A DNA stretch of 64,000 nt from Vitreimonas flagellata (GTDB lineage: Bacteria > Pseudomonadota > Alphaproteobacteria > Caulobacterales > Aquidulcibacteraceae): NCBI RefSeq assembly GCF_004634425.1, contig NZ_SBJL01000002.1, forward strand, positions 868,001-932,000, read 5' to 3'. Under the pieces are notes generated by a model. It saw nothing but the letters and a program-made list of their open reading frames with translations, was not told the origin of the DNA and made no database searches. This document shows, in pieces, positions 49,084 to 57,420 of the stretch (position 1 is the first letter of the stretch; each line of letters begins with the position of its first letter). Position numbers and translations under genes: made by a program.

Positions 49084-49866
49084 ATGCCCATGAAAGCACT
49101 TCTCGCCCGACTTACGTCCGCCTTGGCTCTCGCCGCGTGCACCCACGCGCCGCCGCCCGCCGCCCAGCTCTTCCATTATGTGCGCACGAACAGCGATGGC
49201 TCGCTGCCGGAGCAGATCTGGGTTTATCGCCCGAACGACACGCGCGTGGAGGTGGTCAAGATCGTGCAGCGCTGTCGCCGCGCCGCGTATGTGACGAGTG
49301 ATCTCGATCTCGCGCGCAATCAGCCGCGTGCGCTTGTTGGCGGGCGGCTTGCACGGGATGGTTCGCAGGAGCCGTTTGCTTGGCTGGACTACGATCGGCA
49401 AACGCGCTCGCTCGCGGCGCGGATACCTTCGGCGCAACTCAATGCGGATATCACCATCCAACACGAGCCCTGGCGCATCTATGATTTCGATCTCTCCGAG
49501 TTAACGGCGCTTAACGCGGGTCGCCCAGCGCCACGCGCGGACTTCGTGTTCAACGTCGTGCTGATCTGGCCGGAGGAGGGCGCGGAGAATCCGCTGCGTG
49601 ATCTCGGCCTCGTCAACGCGCGTTTCGTTGGAGTGGAGGAGCACGCGGGCGTCAGTGCTGTGAACTATGCGGTCAGCGGTGGTCTGAATGGTGATCTTTG
49701 GCTTGATGCGCGCAGCGGCCACGTCGTCGAGGCTCGCTTCAACGAGCCCAATCACCTCGAGTATCGCGATTTTCGCTTGGTATTGCAGAGCGTCACGCGC
49801 GATGCGGCCGATGAATGGCGCGAAGTTCGTCTCGCGCATTGGAGAGACTGTCCCGAAAATGAATAA
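49084..49866 (+). CDS. Putative lipoprotein, unknown
   Basis: 260 residues. The signal peptide LARLTSALALAACTHAPP has a lipobox ending in Cys near 19. The mature part has an even mix of beta-type stretches (LFHYVRTNSDGSLPEQIWVY, WRIYDFDLSEL, GGLNGDLWLDARSG) and no catalytic motif that I know. A GGAGGG precedes the ATG. It is divergent from the winged-helix operon, sharing a 90-base regulatory gap, so the regulator might act on it too. Confidence 0.75.
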   Translation: MPMKALLARLTSALALAACTHAPPPAAQLFHYVRTNSDGSLPEQIWVYRPNDTRVEVVKIVQRCRRAAYVTSDLDLARNQPRALVGGRLARDGSQEPFAWLDYDRQTRSLAARIPSAQLNADITIQHEPWRIYDFDLSELTALNAGRPAPRADFVFNVVLIWPEEGAENPLRDLGLVNARFVGVEEHAGVSAVNYAVSGGLNGDLWLDARSGHVVEARFNEPNHLEYRDFRLVLQSVTRDAADEWREVRLAHWRDCPENE

Positions 49867-50093
49867 ATCCGCAACGCGGTCAGCGTGCGGATCTTCGGAA
49901 GCGTCAGCGGGGAAGGGGAGAGCTGCGTTTGCAGCGTCAAATCAGCGTTTTCGGCAATAGCGGCAAAGGCGACGGCGTTCGAAGCGGGAGCGAGGGGAAC
50001 GTATCACCGGAGAACGCATGTGATCCTTTGTGTGATCGATGATCCTAAACGGCGAAGGGGGCGCTCGTCAGCGCCCCCCTGCCTTTGCGTCTA
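49867..50093. other. 227-base intergenic region with hairpins
   Basis: No gene seen. ATCCGCA (49866-49872) can pair with TGCGGAT (49885-49891), a likely 3' end for the lipoprotein gene. The H1-like gene terminator is at 50057-50078. Confidence 0.45.
50057..50078 (-). terminator. Terminator hairpin of the H1-like gene
   Basis: GGGGGCGCT-CGTC-AGCGCCCCC, a 9-base-pair GC stem with a tetraloop, 16 bases past the stop of the minus-strand H1-like gene. The downstream T content is low (TTCGCCGTTT). Confidence 0.65.
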
Positions 50094-50351
50094 TTAGACG
50101 GCAGCCGCAGCAGCCTTCATCGGCTTGCGAGCGACCTTGCGGGTCGTCTTGCGGGCGGTCTTCTTCGCAGCCTTGCGAACCGTCTTGCGGGCCGGCTTCT
50201 TCGCAGCCTTGCGCACGACCTTCTTCGCCGACTTCTTGGCAGCCTTGCGGACGGTCTTCTTCGCAGTCTTGCGAACCGTCTTCTTGGCGGCCTTACGAAC
50301 GACCTTCTTCGCCGGCTTCTTAGCAGCGGCCTTCTTTACCTTCTTAGCCAT
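50094..50351 (-). CDS. Lysine-rich histone H1-like DNA-binding protein
   Basis: 85 residues of which about 39 are Lys or Arg and none is acidic. The sequence is a degenerate repeat of units such as KKTVRKA, KKVVRKA and KKTARKT, ending KPMKAAAAAV. This is the composition of bacterial histone-H1-like/AlgP-type tails that bind DNA non-specifically and compact the nucleoid. The start at 50351 (MAKKVKK) has a GGA eight bases upstream. Because of the repeats, copy number may vary between strains. It lies 219 bases downstream of xerC on the same strand. Confidence 0.85.
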   Translation of the reverse strand: MAKKVKKAAAKKPAKKVVRKAAKKTVRKTAKKTVRKAAKKSAKKVVRKAAKKPARKTVRKAAKKTARKTTRKVARKPMKAAAAAV

Positions 50352-50570
50352 TTTCATTTCCTCATCTTTACTAGTGTTGGTACTGGGTTGGATGGGAGTT
50401 GTTTGACTCTCCGGGGATTTTTCTGACGCAATTTGGTTTGCAAGTAGTTTCCGCAAGCACTCGCGCGATTTTTTCTGTCAAGCGATTTTTTGATTGCGCG
50501 AACACTCGATGATTTCTCTGCGCGCCTTGAAAACAAAGGCGATGAGCGTTGTTGCGCCACGCAAAAAACG
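50352..50570. other. Upstream region of the H1-like gene
   Basis: AT-richer than its surroundings, with two T6 runs in a repeated GCGATTTTTT (plus strand). A TTGACA on the minus strand (50476-50481) is a good -35 box, but I see no matching -10 at 16-18 bases. No gene seen; a long 5' leader for the H1-like mRNA is possible. Confidence 0.4.
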
Positions 50571-50595
50571 TCACGCGCGCGGATGTGCGCGACGA
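50563..50595 (-). terminator. Likely terminator overlapping the xerC 3' end
   Basis: On the minus strand CGCGC-ACATCC-GCGCG with an outer CGT/ACG pairing runs into TTTTTT (50563-50568). The stem includes the last codons and stop of xerC. Confidence 0.45.
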
Positions 50596-51482
50596 TACAG
50601 CTGCAAAATTTTTTTCGCTTCGACGCTCGCATACGTCTGAGTCGTCGATAGCGATTCGTGTCCGAGCAGGTCTTGGATGGCGCGCAGATCGCCGCCGTTC
50701 GCGAGCAAATGTGTTGCGAAGGCATGCCGAAGCGCGTGTGGCGTGGCGCTCGAAGGCAATCCCAAACGCCCGCGCAGGCGCTGCATCAGGTCTTGCGCCA
50801 TGCGCGGAGAGAGCGCGCCGCCGCGTATCGCGCGGAAGAGTGGGGCGTCTTCGGTCAGCGCATAAGGGCATAGCTCCGTATAGCGTTCGACGGCCTGACG
50901 TGCGGCGGGAAGCAGCGGGACGATACGCTCTTTGCCGCCTTTGCCGAGTACGCGCAGCATCTCTGGCAAGGGCAGATCACCGCCCGTGAGCGCCAGTGCT
51001 TCGCTAATGCGAAGGCCAGCGGCGTAGAGCAGAGTGATCAAAGCCGCATCGCGCGCGCCTACCCATTCTTGGCTTGCCGTGTCGCTGGCTTCGACGATCA
51101 GATCACGCGCAGCGCCTTCGGAGACGGGGCGCGGCAAGGGCCGCTTAAGCTTTGGCCCACGCACCAAAGCAAGCCGCGCATTGGCCACACCATGACGGCG
51201 TTCGAGATAACGATAGAAGCTGCGGATCGCGGCGAGCGCGCGCGAAATCGAGCGATCGGCGAGCGCGTCAGGCCCCTGACGGCGATGCGCGAGATAGGCG
51301 CGCAGATCGCGCGGCTCTAATTGCGCGAGATCTTGGGCGGATGGCTCACCGCCCAAATGGCCTTGCAAAAAGCCCAGAAACGCTGCGACGTCGCGCTCGT
51401 ACGCTTCAACTGAATTCGCTGCGAAGCGCCGCTCATCGCGCAGATGCGCGATCCAGGTTTGGAGGAGAGTGGCGGCGTGCAT
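50571..51482 (-). CDS. xerC: Tyrosine recombinase XerC
   Basis: Site-specific recombinase that resolves chromosome dimers at dif with XerD. 303 residues: SAM-like N-terminal domain and the catalytic set Arg158 (GLRISEAL), Lys184 (GKGGKER), His249 and Arg252 (PHALRHAFATHLL), His275 (LGHESLS) and Tyr284 (TTQTYASV). Length and motifs fit the housekeeping XerC/D group rather than a phage integrase, and no attachment site is visible nearby. It is 35 bases downstream of the DUF4274-like gene on the same strand. Confidence 0.94.
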   Translation of the reverse strand: MHAATLLQTWIAHLRDERRFAANSVEAYERDVAAFLGFLQGHLGGEPSAQDLAQLEPRDLRAYLAHRRQGPDALADRSISRALAAIRSFYRYLERRHGVANARLALVRGPKLKRPLPRPVSEGAARDLIVEASDTASQEWVGARDAALITLLYAAGLRISEALALTGGDLPLPEMLRVLGKGGKERIVPLLPAARQAVERYTELCPYALTEDAPLFRAIRGGALSPRMAQDLMQRLRGRLGLPSSATPHALRHAFATHLLANGGDLRAIQDLLGHESLSTTQTYASVEAKKILQLYRRAHPRA

Positions 51483-51517
51483 GGGCGTGATTGAACGGCG
51501 CCCGCGTCAATATCTCG

Positions 51518-52447
51518 TCAACGTCTCGGCGCGAGGTGCGCGAGCCAGTACTCATAGTGATAGTGCAGGCGCCCGTCGGTGAGCGCGTATTTGGGTTGAT
51601 GCCGACGCCCCTCGTGGTGGAGCAGATCGCTCGGCAGCACCCAAGGGCTCACCCGCGTGCGTCGCGCGATCGCCATCTGCTCGGCGAAGGCCACGCGCGT
51701 CCGCATTGAGATGGGCAGACCAAAGTCCGCCGCCGGGTAGAAGCCATCCTCGAGGCGCCCAGCGAGCGTACGGATGAAGGCGTCGCGGGCGGTGGGTTCA
51801 TGCGCATGGGTCGCGACGTCACCCGGCGCGCCCTTGCACATTATATAAAGGGCCGTCGCGCGGTCGCAGACGCGTTGCGCCGTGATCCATTCCAGCTCGG
51901 CAGTACCGTTACGCCAATGCCAGCTCAATGCGATCTCGTGCCAATCGTCAGGGGCCATCTGCGCGATGAGGCTGAGCCGGCTATAGCCGCTGATGTCGAG
52001 CGGTGTGGCGAGGCATTCGTTCCAACGCTTGTAATGGTCGATGCGGGCCGCCTCGGCTTCCGCCTGCGCCGTCAATTCGGTCGCCACGGCTGCGCGTGTC
52101 TGCAGCAGATGCTCGCGGAAGTCGGGGTCGTCGCGCCACAGTGAGAGCTGAAACTCGAAGGCTTCGACCTTCTCAAAGCAGGTCACGTAAGCAGAGTTCA
52201 CGCGTCGCAGATCGAGATCGCGCAGCGAGCGCAGATTGCCGTTGGCGACAATCGTATCGACGAGCGCGCGATAGTGCTGGTGTTGCGGCGGGACGGGTTC
52301 GTCCGGATATGCGCCGGCATATTGCTCGTAGAGGCTGCACAGCACGCGCGCCGGCGCGCCCTCGGGCGCGTAGGTCGTAAACAGGTGGTCGTGGTCGGCG
52401 TGGGACGCCGGCGACCCCATCATGCGAGAGATCAATTTCGCCAACAC
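51518..52447 (-). CDS. DUF4274-like protein
   Basis: 309 residues, soluble, with no signal peptide. The centre, around WHEIALSWHWRNGTAELEWI and QRVCDRATALYIM, resembles the DUF4274 domain, in which a short Trp-rich segment is followed by C-D-x-x-T-A-L. The N-terminus is His-rich (SHADHDH) and the C-terminus basic and aromatic (HYHYEYWL). Function unknown. It is divergent from priA across a 124-base gap and upstream of xerC in the same direction. Confidence 0.65.
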   Translation of the reverse strand: MLAKLISRMMGSPASHADHDHLFTTYAPEGAPARVLCSLYEQYAGAYPDEPVPPQHQHYRALVDTIVANGNLRSLRDLDLRRVNSAYVTCFEKVEAFEFQLSLWRDDPDFREHLLQTRAAVATELTAQAEAEAARIDHYKRWNECLATPLDISGYSRLSLIAQMAPDDWHEIALSWHWRNGTAELEWITAQRVCDRATALYIMCKGAPGDVATHAHEPTARDAFIRTLAGRLEDGFYPAADFGLPISMRTRVAFAEQMAIARRTRVSPWVLPSDLLHHEGRRHQPKYALTDGRLHYHYEYWLAHLAPRR

Positions 52448-52571
52448 AGCGCGTCAAAACTGCGCGTCCGTGCCTAACAACCAATAAGTTACCAGAGTTA
52501 AGGTCCGTTCAGTAACAGCGGCGCAACATCTGGCGCTTTCGCCGAATCCTTCGAGCCACTAGATTCACCCT

Positions 52572-54851
52572 ATGAATTCCACAGCCCGCCGCCGCGCCAT
52601 GGATGCGCTGAAGCGCCAGCGCGCGCCCGCGCCGGCCGGGCCGTTGTTCGCGGTGGAGGAAGATGACGCGGAATTCGAGCACGACACTTTGGACAAGGTG
52701 TCGGTGCTTTTTCCGCTGCCGTTGCCGGAGCCGTTCGACTACCGCGCCGCGACCTCGCTTGGCATCGAGCCTGGCATGCATGTGATCGCGCCGATCGGGT
52801 CGCGGCTGGTGCGCGGCGTGGTCTGGGATGTTCAGCGCAACAATCCTGCCGCTGCGAATCTGAAGGCGATCGAAGAAGTGTTGCCCGGCCCGCCAGTGCC
52901 GGAAATTTCGCGCATCTTCGTGGATTGGGCGGCGAAGTACCTGGTGCGGCCGCCGGGCGATTTGATCCGCATGGTCGTGCGCTCACCGGAGGCGCTGTTT
53001 CCGCCGCCGACGTACACCGTGCTCGCGCCAACGGGCGAGACGCCGCCAAAGCTCACCGAAGCACGCACGCGTGTGTTGGAGGAAGCGGCGAAGGAACAAG
53101 TCAACGCCGCTGAGCTTTCGCGTCGTGCGGAAACATCGTCGGCTGTTGTGAAGGGCCTGGTCGATTGCGGCGCGCTTGTGAAACTCGAGATCAGCGAAGA
53201 CCCGCCATACCCTGCGCCGGACCTCAGCCGCACCGGTAAGGATCTCTCTGACATTCAACTTGCCGCCGCCGAAGAAGTGTGCGCCAGCGTGCGTGCGGGC
53301 GGCTTTCATGTGGCGCTGCTCGATGGCGTTACCGGCTCTGGCAAAACGGAAGTCTATCTCGAAGCTGTCGCCGAAGCCTTGAAGCTTGAGCCCGACGCAC
53401 AAGTGCTGGTGCTGTTGCCGGAAATTGCGCTGACGCAAGCGGCGATGGGGCGCTTCAAGGCGCGTTTCGGTGTGACGCCCGTCGAATGGCACTCCGCCAT
53501 TCCGCAAAAGGCGCGTCGCCGCGCATGGCGTGAAATCACGGCGGGCCGGGCGCGTCTGATCGTCGGCGCGCGCTCAGCGCTCTTCCTGCCGTACAAGAAT
53601 CTCAAGCTCATCGTCATCGATGAAGAACACGATTCCTCTTACAAGCAGGAGGAAGGCGTTATCTATCAGGCGCGCGATCTCGCGGTGGCCCGCGCGAAGC
53701 TCGGCGAGTGCATGGTGATCCTCGCGAGCGCCACGCCATCGCTTGAAACGCTCGTCAACGCACAGCTCGGCCGCTACGCGCATGTGAAGCTCGCGGCGCG
53801 TCACGGCGTTGCGGAATTGCCCGATGTTGAGTTGGTTGATCTGAAAGAGGCCCCGCCGGAGAAGGGCAAGTGGCTGTCTCCGAAATTGGTGCGCGGCGCT
53901 GCAGAAGCGCTGCTGCGTGGCGAGCAATCGCTTTTCTATATGAACCGTCGCGGCTACGCGCCACTTACGCTTTGCCGCGCGTGTGGTCACCGGATGAAAT
54001 CGCCGGAGACCGAGAGCTGGCTGGTCGAGCACAAATATTCAGGTCGCTTGGTTTGCCATCTCACCGGCTTCTCGATGCCGAAGCCGAAGGCGTGCCCGGA
54101 ATGTTTGACGCCTGATAGCTTCACCTCGATCGGCCCCGGTGTTGAGCGCATCGAAGAAGAAGTGCGTGAGCATTTCCCGGAAGCGCGCATCGAAATCTTC
54201 TCCTCTGACACCACGCCCAATGGGGACGCCGTGCGCGATTTGGTGGCGCGCATGGAGAATAATGAGATCGACATTCTGATCGGCACGCAGATTGTCGCGA
54301 AGGGGCACAACTTCCCGAACCTGACGTTTGTGGGCGTCGTCGATGCTGATCTCGGCTTGAAGGGCGGCGATCTGCGTGCGGGCGAACGCACGTTCCAGCT
54401 TGTTAGCCAAGTCGCGGGCCGCGCCGGTCGCCACGAAAAGAAGGGCCGCGCGCTCATTCAAACTTACGCGCCGCACGAGCCGGTGATGCAGGCGCTCGCC
54501 GCGCAAGATCGCGACGCCTTCTTCGCCGCGGAGATCGCCGAGCGCGAAGCCGCCGGCATGCCGCCCTATGGCCGCTTGGCGGCGGTGATCGTCTCCGCGC
54601 CGAACGAGCAGCTCGCCAACGAAGCGTCCAAGACGATGGGTGAGAAGGCGCCGATCGTGGAGGGGCTCGACCTCTGGGGGCCGGCGCCTGCGCCGCTTTC
54701 GGTGATCCGCGGCATGCATCGGCGTCGCTTTCTCATCCGCGCCAATCGCGGCGTGGACGTTTCGGCCTTCCTTGCCGCTTGGGCAAGCCGTGTAAAACTG
54801 CACAGCGCGGTCCGCGTGCAAATCGACGTGGACCCATACTCATTCCTTTGA
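52572..54851 (+). CDS. priA: Primosomal protein N' (PriA helicase)
   Basis: Restarts stalled forks by binding D-loops and loading the primosome. 759 residues: N-terminal 3'-end-binding domain (VSVLFPLPLPEPFDYRA), helicase Walker A GVTGSGKTEVYLEA (near 254), DEEHDSSYKQEE as motif II, and C-terminal helicase motifs (GTQIVAKGHNFPNLTFVGV). In the Cys-rich insertion (about 465-515) only five Cys remain: CRAC, CH and CPEC. The pair expected in the second CxxC reads SPETES and the usual CHxC reads CHLT, so one zinc site of the two seems lost. Confidence 0.96.
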   Translation: MNSTARRRAMDALKRQRAPAPAGPLFAVEEDDAEFEHDTLDKVSVLFPLPLPEPFDYRAATSLGIEPGMHVIAPIGSRLVRGVVWDVQRNNPAAANLKAIEEVLPGPPVPEISRIFVDWAAKYLVRPPGDLIRMVVRSPEALFPPPTYTVLAPTGETPPKLTEARTRVLEEAAKEQVNAAELSRRAETSSAVVKGLVDCGALVKLEISEDPPYPAPDLSRTGKDLSDIQLAAAEEVCASVRAGGFHVALLDGVTGSGKTEVYLEAVAEALKLEPDAQVLVLLPEIALTQAAMGRFKARFGVTPVEWHSAIPQKARRRAWREITAGRARLIVGARSALFLPYKNLKLIVIDEEHDSSYKQEEGVIYQARDLAVARAKLGECMVILASATPSLETLVNAQLGRYAHVKLAARHGVAELPDVELVDLKEAPPEKGKWLSPKLVRGAAEALLRGEQSLFYMNRRGYAPLTLCRACGHRMKSPETESWLVEHKYSGRLVCHLTGFSMPKPKACPECLTPDSFTSIGPGVERIEEEVREHFPEARIEIFSSDTTPNGDAVRDLVARMENNEIDILIGTQIVAKGHNFPNLTFVGVVDADLGLKGGDLRAGERTFQLVSQVAGRAGRHEKKGRALIQTYAPHEPVMQALAAQDRDAFFAAEIAEREAAGMPPYGRLAAVIVSAPNEQLANEASKTMGEKAPIVEGLDLWGPAPAPLSVIRGMHRRRFLIRANRGVDVSAFLAAWASRVKLHSAVRVQIDVDPYSFL

Positions 54852-54861
54852 GGAGGCCGCG

Positions 54862-55644
54862 ATGGCGTACAAACCCTTCGATCTGACCGGTAAGGTCGCG
54901 CTTGTCACTGGCGGCAATGGCGGCATTGGTTTGGGCATGGCGGACGCCATCGCGCAGGCTGGCGCCAGCGTGGAAATCTGGGGCACCAGCCCCGAGAAGA
55001 ACGCGAAAGCGCTCGCGCAACTCAAAGCGCATGGTGGAAAAGCGACGGCGCGTATCGTCGATGTGTCGAAGGAAGAAAACATCGTCGCCGGTTTCGAGGC
55101 GACGCTTGCGGAGCACGGCCGCATTGATGCGTGCTTCGCCAATGCCGGGATGTCGAACCGCTGGAAGTCGTTCCTCGACATTGGCGGCGCCGATTATCGC
55201 AAGCTGATGTCGATCAATGTCGACGGCATGATGTTCACGATGCGCGAGGCGTGTCGGCACATGAAGGCGCGGGCGGAAGCGGGTGATCCAGGCGGTATGG
55301 TTGTGTCCGTGGCCAGCATGGGCGCGCTCTTTGGCGCCGCGCGCAATCAGGACTATATCGCGTCGAAGGCCGCGATCATCGGCGTGACCAACAGCATCGC
55401 TGTCGAATTCGCGCGCTATGGCGTGCGCGCCAACGCGATCCTGCCGGGCTGGATCGAAACGGATATGACGAGCGTCGCGCAAGGGAGTGACTCGTTCACC
55501 AACAACGTGATCGCGCGTGTGCCGGCGCGGCGTTGGGGCAAGCCGGAAGAATTTGGCGGCATCGCGGTTTATCTGACCAGCGACGCCTCAAGCTTCCATT
55601 CCGGCGATTCCATCATCATCGATGGCGGTTACGGCAAGTTCTAG
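54862..55644 (+). CDS. Short-chain dehydrogenase/reductase
   Basis: 260 residues of the classical SDR type. TGGNGGIGLG is the cofactor loop (about residues 15-24), FANAGM the NAG-type motif, YIASKA the catalytic Tyr-x-x-x-Lys (near 167), and LPGWIETDM the C-terminal motif. The likely reaction is NAD(P)-dependent alcohol/ketone interconversion; the substrate is unknown. It is ten bases after priA and overlaps the stop of a convergent HTH gene by four bases. Confidence 0.92.
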   Translation: MAYKPFDLTGKVALVTGGNGGIGLGMADAIAQAGASVEIWGTSPEKNAKALAQLKAHGGKATARIVDVSKEENIVAGFEATLAEHGRIDACFANAGMSNRWKSFLDIGGADYRKLMSINVDGMMFTMREACRHMKARAEAGDPGGMVVSVASMGALFGAARNQDYIASKAAIIGVTNSIAVEFARYGVRANAILPGWIETDMTSVAQGSDSFTNNVIARVPARRWGKPEEFGGIAVYLTSDASSFHSGDSIIIDGGYGKF

Positions 55645-55952
55645 ACGTCGTCGTCGCCGACCACGCCGCCTTCGCCTTCAAGCCGATTGAGCTGCTTCAC
55701 ATCGCGGCGCGTGAAGCGCAACCGCACGCCGGCGCCCATGTCGTCCTCGTCGAGAAAGACTGCGCCGGCTGCTTCGAGCGCGAGACGGAGCGCCTTGGCC
55801 GATTTGCGATCGAGTGCAGCGCCGCCCGTCTCAAAGTCGCGGATTGTTTTCTTGGAGACGCCCGACGCCTCGGCCAGCTGCTCGCGCGGCCATTGCACCA
55901 AAGCGCGTGCTGCGCGGCATAGGGCGGCGGTGAACTCCAATTCGGCCTCCAT
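55641..55952 (-). CDS. Short XRE-family HTH regulator
   Basis: 103 residues from the ATG at 55952 (MEAELEFTAALC); the frame extends to 55997. The HTH is WPREQLAEASGVSKKTIRDFE, and the C-terminal part is Asp/Arg-rich (DEDDMGAGVRLRF, then GVVGDDDV). It is convergent with the SDR gene and divergent from the secreted protein gene at 55998. A 14-base inverted repeat lies between the two and is the obvious candidate operator. Confidence 0.82.
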   Translation of the reverse strand: MEAELEFTAALCRAARALVQWPREQLAEASGVSKKTIRDFETGGAALDRKSAKALRLALEAAGAVFLDEDDMGAGVRLRFTRRDVKQLNRLEGEGGVVGDDDV

Positions 55953-55963
55953 CGTCGTGATCG

Positions 55964-55977
55964 ACAGCTTCTGCTGT
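55964..55977. promoter_or_regulatory. Inverted repeat between the XRE gene and the secreted protein gene
   Basis: ACAGC-TTCT-GCTGT, with TATGAATATAGT just to its right, in the 45-base divergent gap. The dyad and its position suggest an autoregulatory operator for the XRE protein. Confidence 0.45.
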
Positions 55978-55997
55978 ATGAATATAGTGACACACAA

Positions 55998-56567
55998 ATG
56001 CGACGCTTGCTCAAAATGCTCGCCGCGTTCGCGCTTTTGGCGAGCCCCGCGTCCGCGGATCAGGTGATTTCCCTCGATGGGGAGGTCGTGCGTATCATCC
56101 GCGTCGCCATGAATGCGGCGCCATACCGATCATGGGACGAATTGCGCGTGGCGATGCCGCAGACCGTGCGCTGGCATTTGGCCCCGCCGGATGATCGTGG
56201 GACGCGTGTCATCCGGCGCAGCGGATGGATTTCCGTGGCGGGGCGGCAAGCGGGCGTCGCGGCGTGCGGCTCGTCGCGCGGACCGGAGCTGCTGGCGCTG
56301 CGCATGGCCGACGGCATGGCGCCCATGCCCGCGGACGCAGATGCTGTGGTGCGCGGGTTGCGAGAGGGCGGGGTGGTGCTTGATCGGACGCCGGACGAGG
56401 ATCGCGAGCTCTACACAATCGACGGGTCGTCTCTCTCGTTGCAGCGTATTGTTAGTTGTACGCGCGAGGGGGCGGCGGTGATGCGCTCATGCGAGGTGAC
56501 GTTTCTGTTGAGCGTTCGCCCGGATTATCGCTCGGCGCCAATAGCGCGGACGTGCCGTGCGCCGTAA
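55998..56567 (+). CDS. Secreted protein, unknown
   Basis: 189 residues with a signal peptide (LLKMLAAFALLASPASA, cleavage near residue 21). The mature part has four Cys (ACG, SCTR, RSCEV, RTCRAP) that could form two disulfides, and no domain that I recognise. It is divergent from the XRE regulator, which might control it. The ATG is directly adjacent to the other gene's longer possible start. Confidence 0.7.
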   Translation: MRRLLKMLAAFALLASPASADQVISLDGEVVRIIRVAMNAAPYRSWDELRVAMPQTVRWHLAPPDDRGTRVIRRSGWISVAGRQAGVAACGSSRGPELLALRMADGMAPMPADADAVVRGLREGGVVLDRTPDEDRELYTIDGSSLSLQRIVSCTREGAAVMRSCEVTFLLSVRPDYRSAPIARTCRAP

Positions 56568-56572
56568 TTGAG

Positions 56573-56863
56573 CTAAGCGCCCTCGATCAGCAGCACGACG
56601 ACGTCTGCGCTGGCTTTCCGATCCTCGGCGATCTCATTGTATTCGGGTGAACTCGCCCAGGCGCGGAACGCGTCTTTATCGGCAAATTCCATCAGCACGA
56701 CTTTGTTGCGATCCCACCATTGGCCTTCGAGCACGCGTGGCGCGTCGTCAGCGGCGAGCAGCTTGCCGTTGTACTTTTCAAGCACCGGCATGAAGCGGCT
56801 CATATAGCGGCCGTAGCGCTCCCGGTCGTGGATGTTCAATTGCGCGAGCGCGTAAACGGCCAT
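56573..56863 (-). CDS. DUF1330 family protein
   Basis: 96 residues: a dimeric alpha-beta ferredoxin-like fold of the DUF1330 type. YALAQLNIHDRERYGRYMSR, LLAADDAPRVLEGQWW and VVLMEFADKDAFRAWASSPEY are the recognisable parts. Function not established; some relatives are annotated as monooxygenase-like. It is three bases downstream of the lipoprotein gene that precedes it and so likely in the same transcript. Confidence 0.86.
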   Translation of the reverse strand: MAVYALAQLNIHDRERYGRYMSRFMPVLEKYNGKLLAADDAPRVLEGQWWDRNKVVLMEFADKDAFRAWASSPEYNEIAEDRKASADVVVLLIEGA

Positions 56864-56866
56864 TGG

Positions 56867-57409
56867 TCAGCCCTGACGGAAACGCAAGCGTGCGCAGACC
56901 TGGTCGGGCGAGTAGGGCAGCGCATAGGTTTCGCCGTCCACACGCGTTTCGAACTCTATCGCTTGGCGCAAGCCAACAACGAAAAGCGTGCCGTCCGCCG
57001 CCGCATATGTGCCGATCGCGGCCGGCCCTTGCGGGCCGCAGAAGAACGCACCTTCGGATGCGTCTTCGCCGCTCACGGCATGATAGAGCGTGGCGGATTC
57101 TTCGCCCGGCAAGCCCATGATCTGCGCCAGCGCGCCGCCAGGGCTTTGCGCCAGCAGATCGTTGTTTGTGTGGTTTCCTTGCTGGAAGGCGAGGCGTCGG
57201 CCATCCGCATGGCGCAACGCGAGACTGACGACCGGGTCCATGCCTTCGCCAGCTTCTTGCGTGGACGTTTCCTCCACCACGCTTTCGCCGACAGCCAACG
57301 ACGTCGCCGCGTCCGCTGAGACAAGTGTCCGGCTGGTCACTGGCGCGGACGGCGCAACGCACGCGCTCAGCGCTAGCGCCGCGCCGGCCGCAAGATGGAT
57401 GAACCGCAT
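56867..57409 (-). CDS. Putative lipoprotein, unknown
   Basis: 180 residues with signal peptide and lipobox (ALALSACVAPS, Cys at about 17). The mature protein has two Cys (FFCGPQ and VCARLRF) and repeated Gly-rich loops (SPGGALAQIMGLPGEE). No family recognised. It lies 11 bases downstream of the TerC gene and three bases before the DUF1330 gene on the same strand, making a terC-lipoprotein-DUF1330 run. Confidence 0.72.
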   Translation of the reverse strand: MRFIHLAAGAALALSACVAPSAPVTSRTLVSADAATSLAVGESVVEETSTQEAGEGMDPVVSLALRHADGRRLAFQQGNHTNNDLLAQSPGGALAQIMGLPGEESATLYHAVSGEDASEGAFFCGPQGPAAIGTYAAADGTLFVVGLRQAIEFETRVDGETYALPYSPDQVCARLRFRQG

Positions 57410-57420
57410 ATCGTGCTCCC

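Noticed and set aside
50085-50426. Leu/Ser-rich plus-strand frames opposite the H1-like gene
   Set aside because: Low-complexity complements of the Lys/Arg repeat; no ribosome site and no independent signal.
50571-51482. XerC as a phage or island integrase
   Set aside because: Length, motifs and setting fit the housekeeping recombinase. No tRNA, direct repeats or phage genes flank it.
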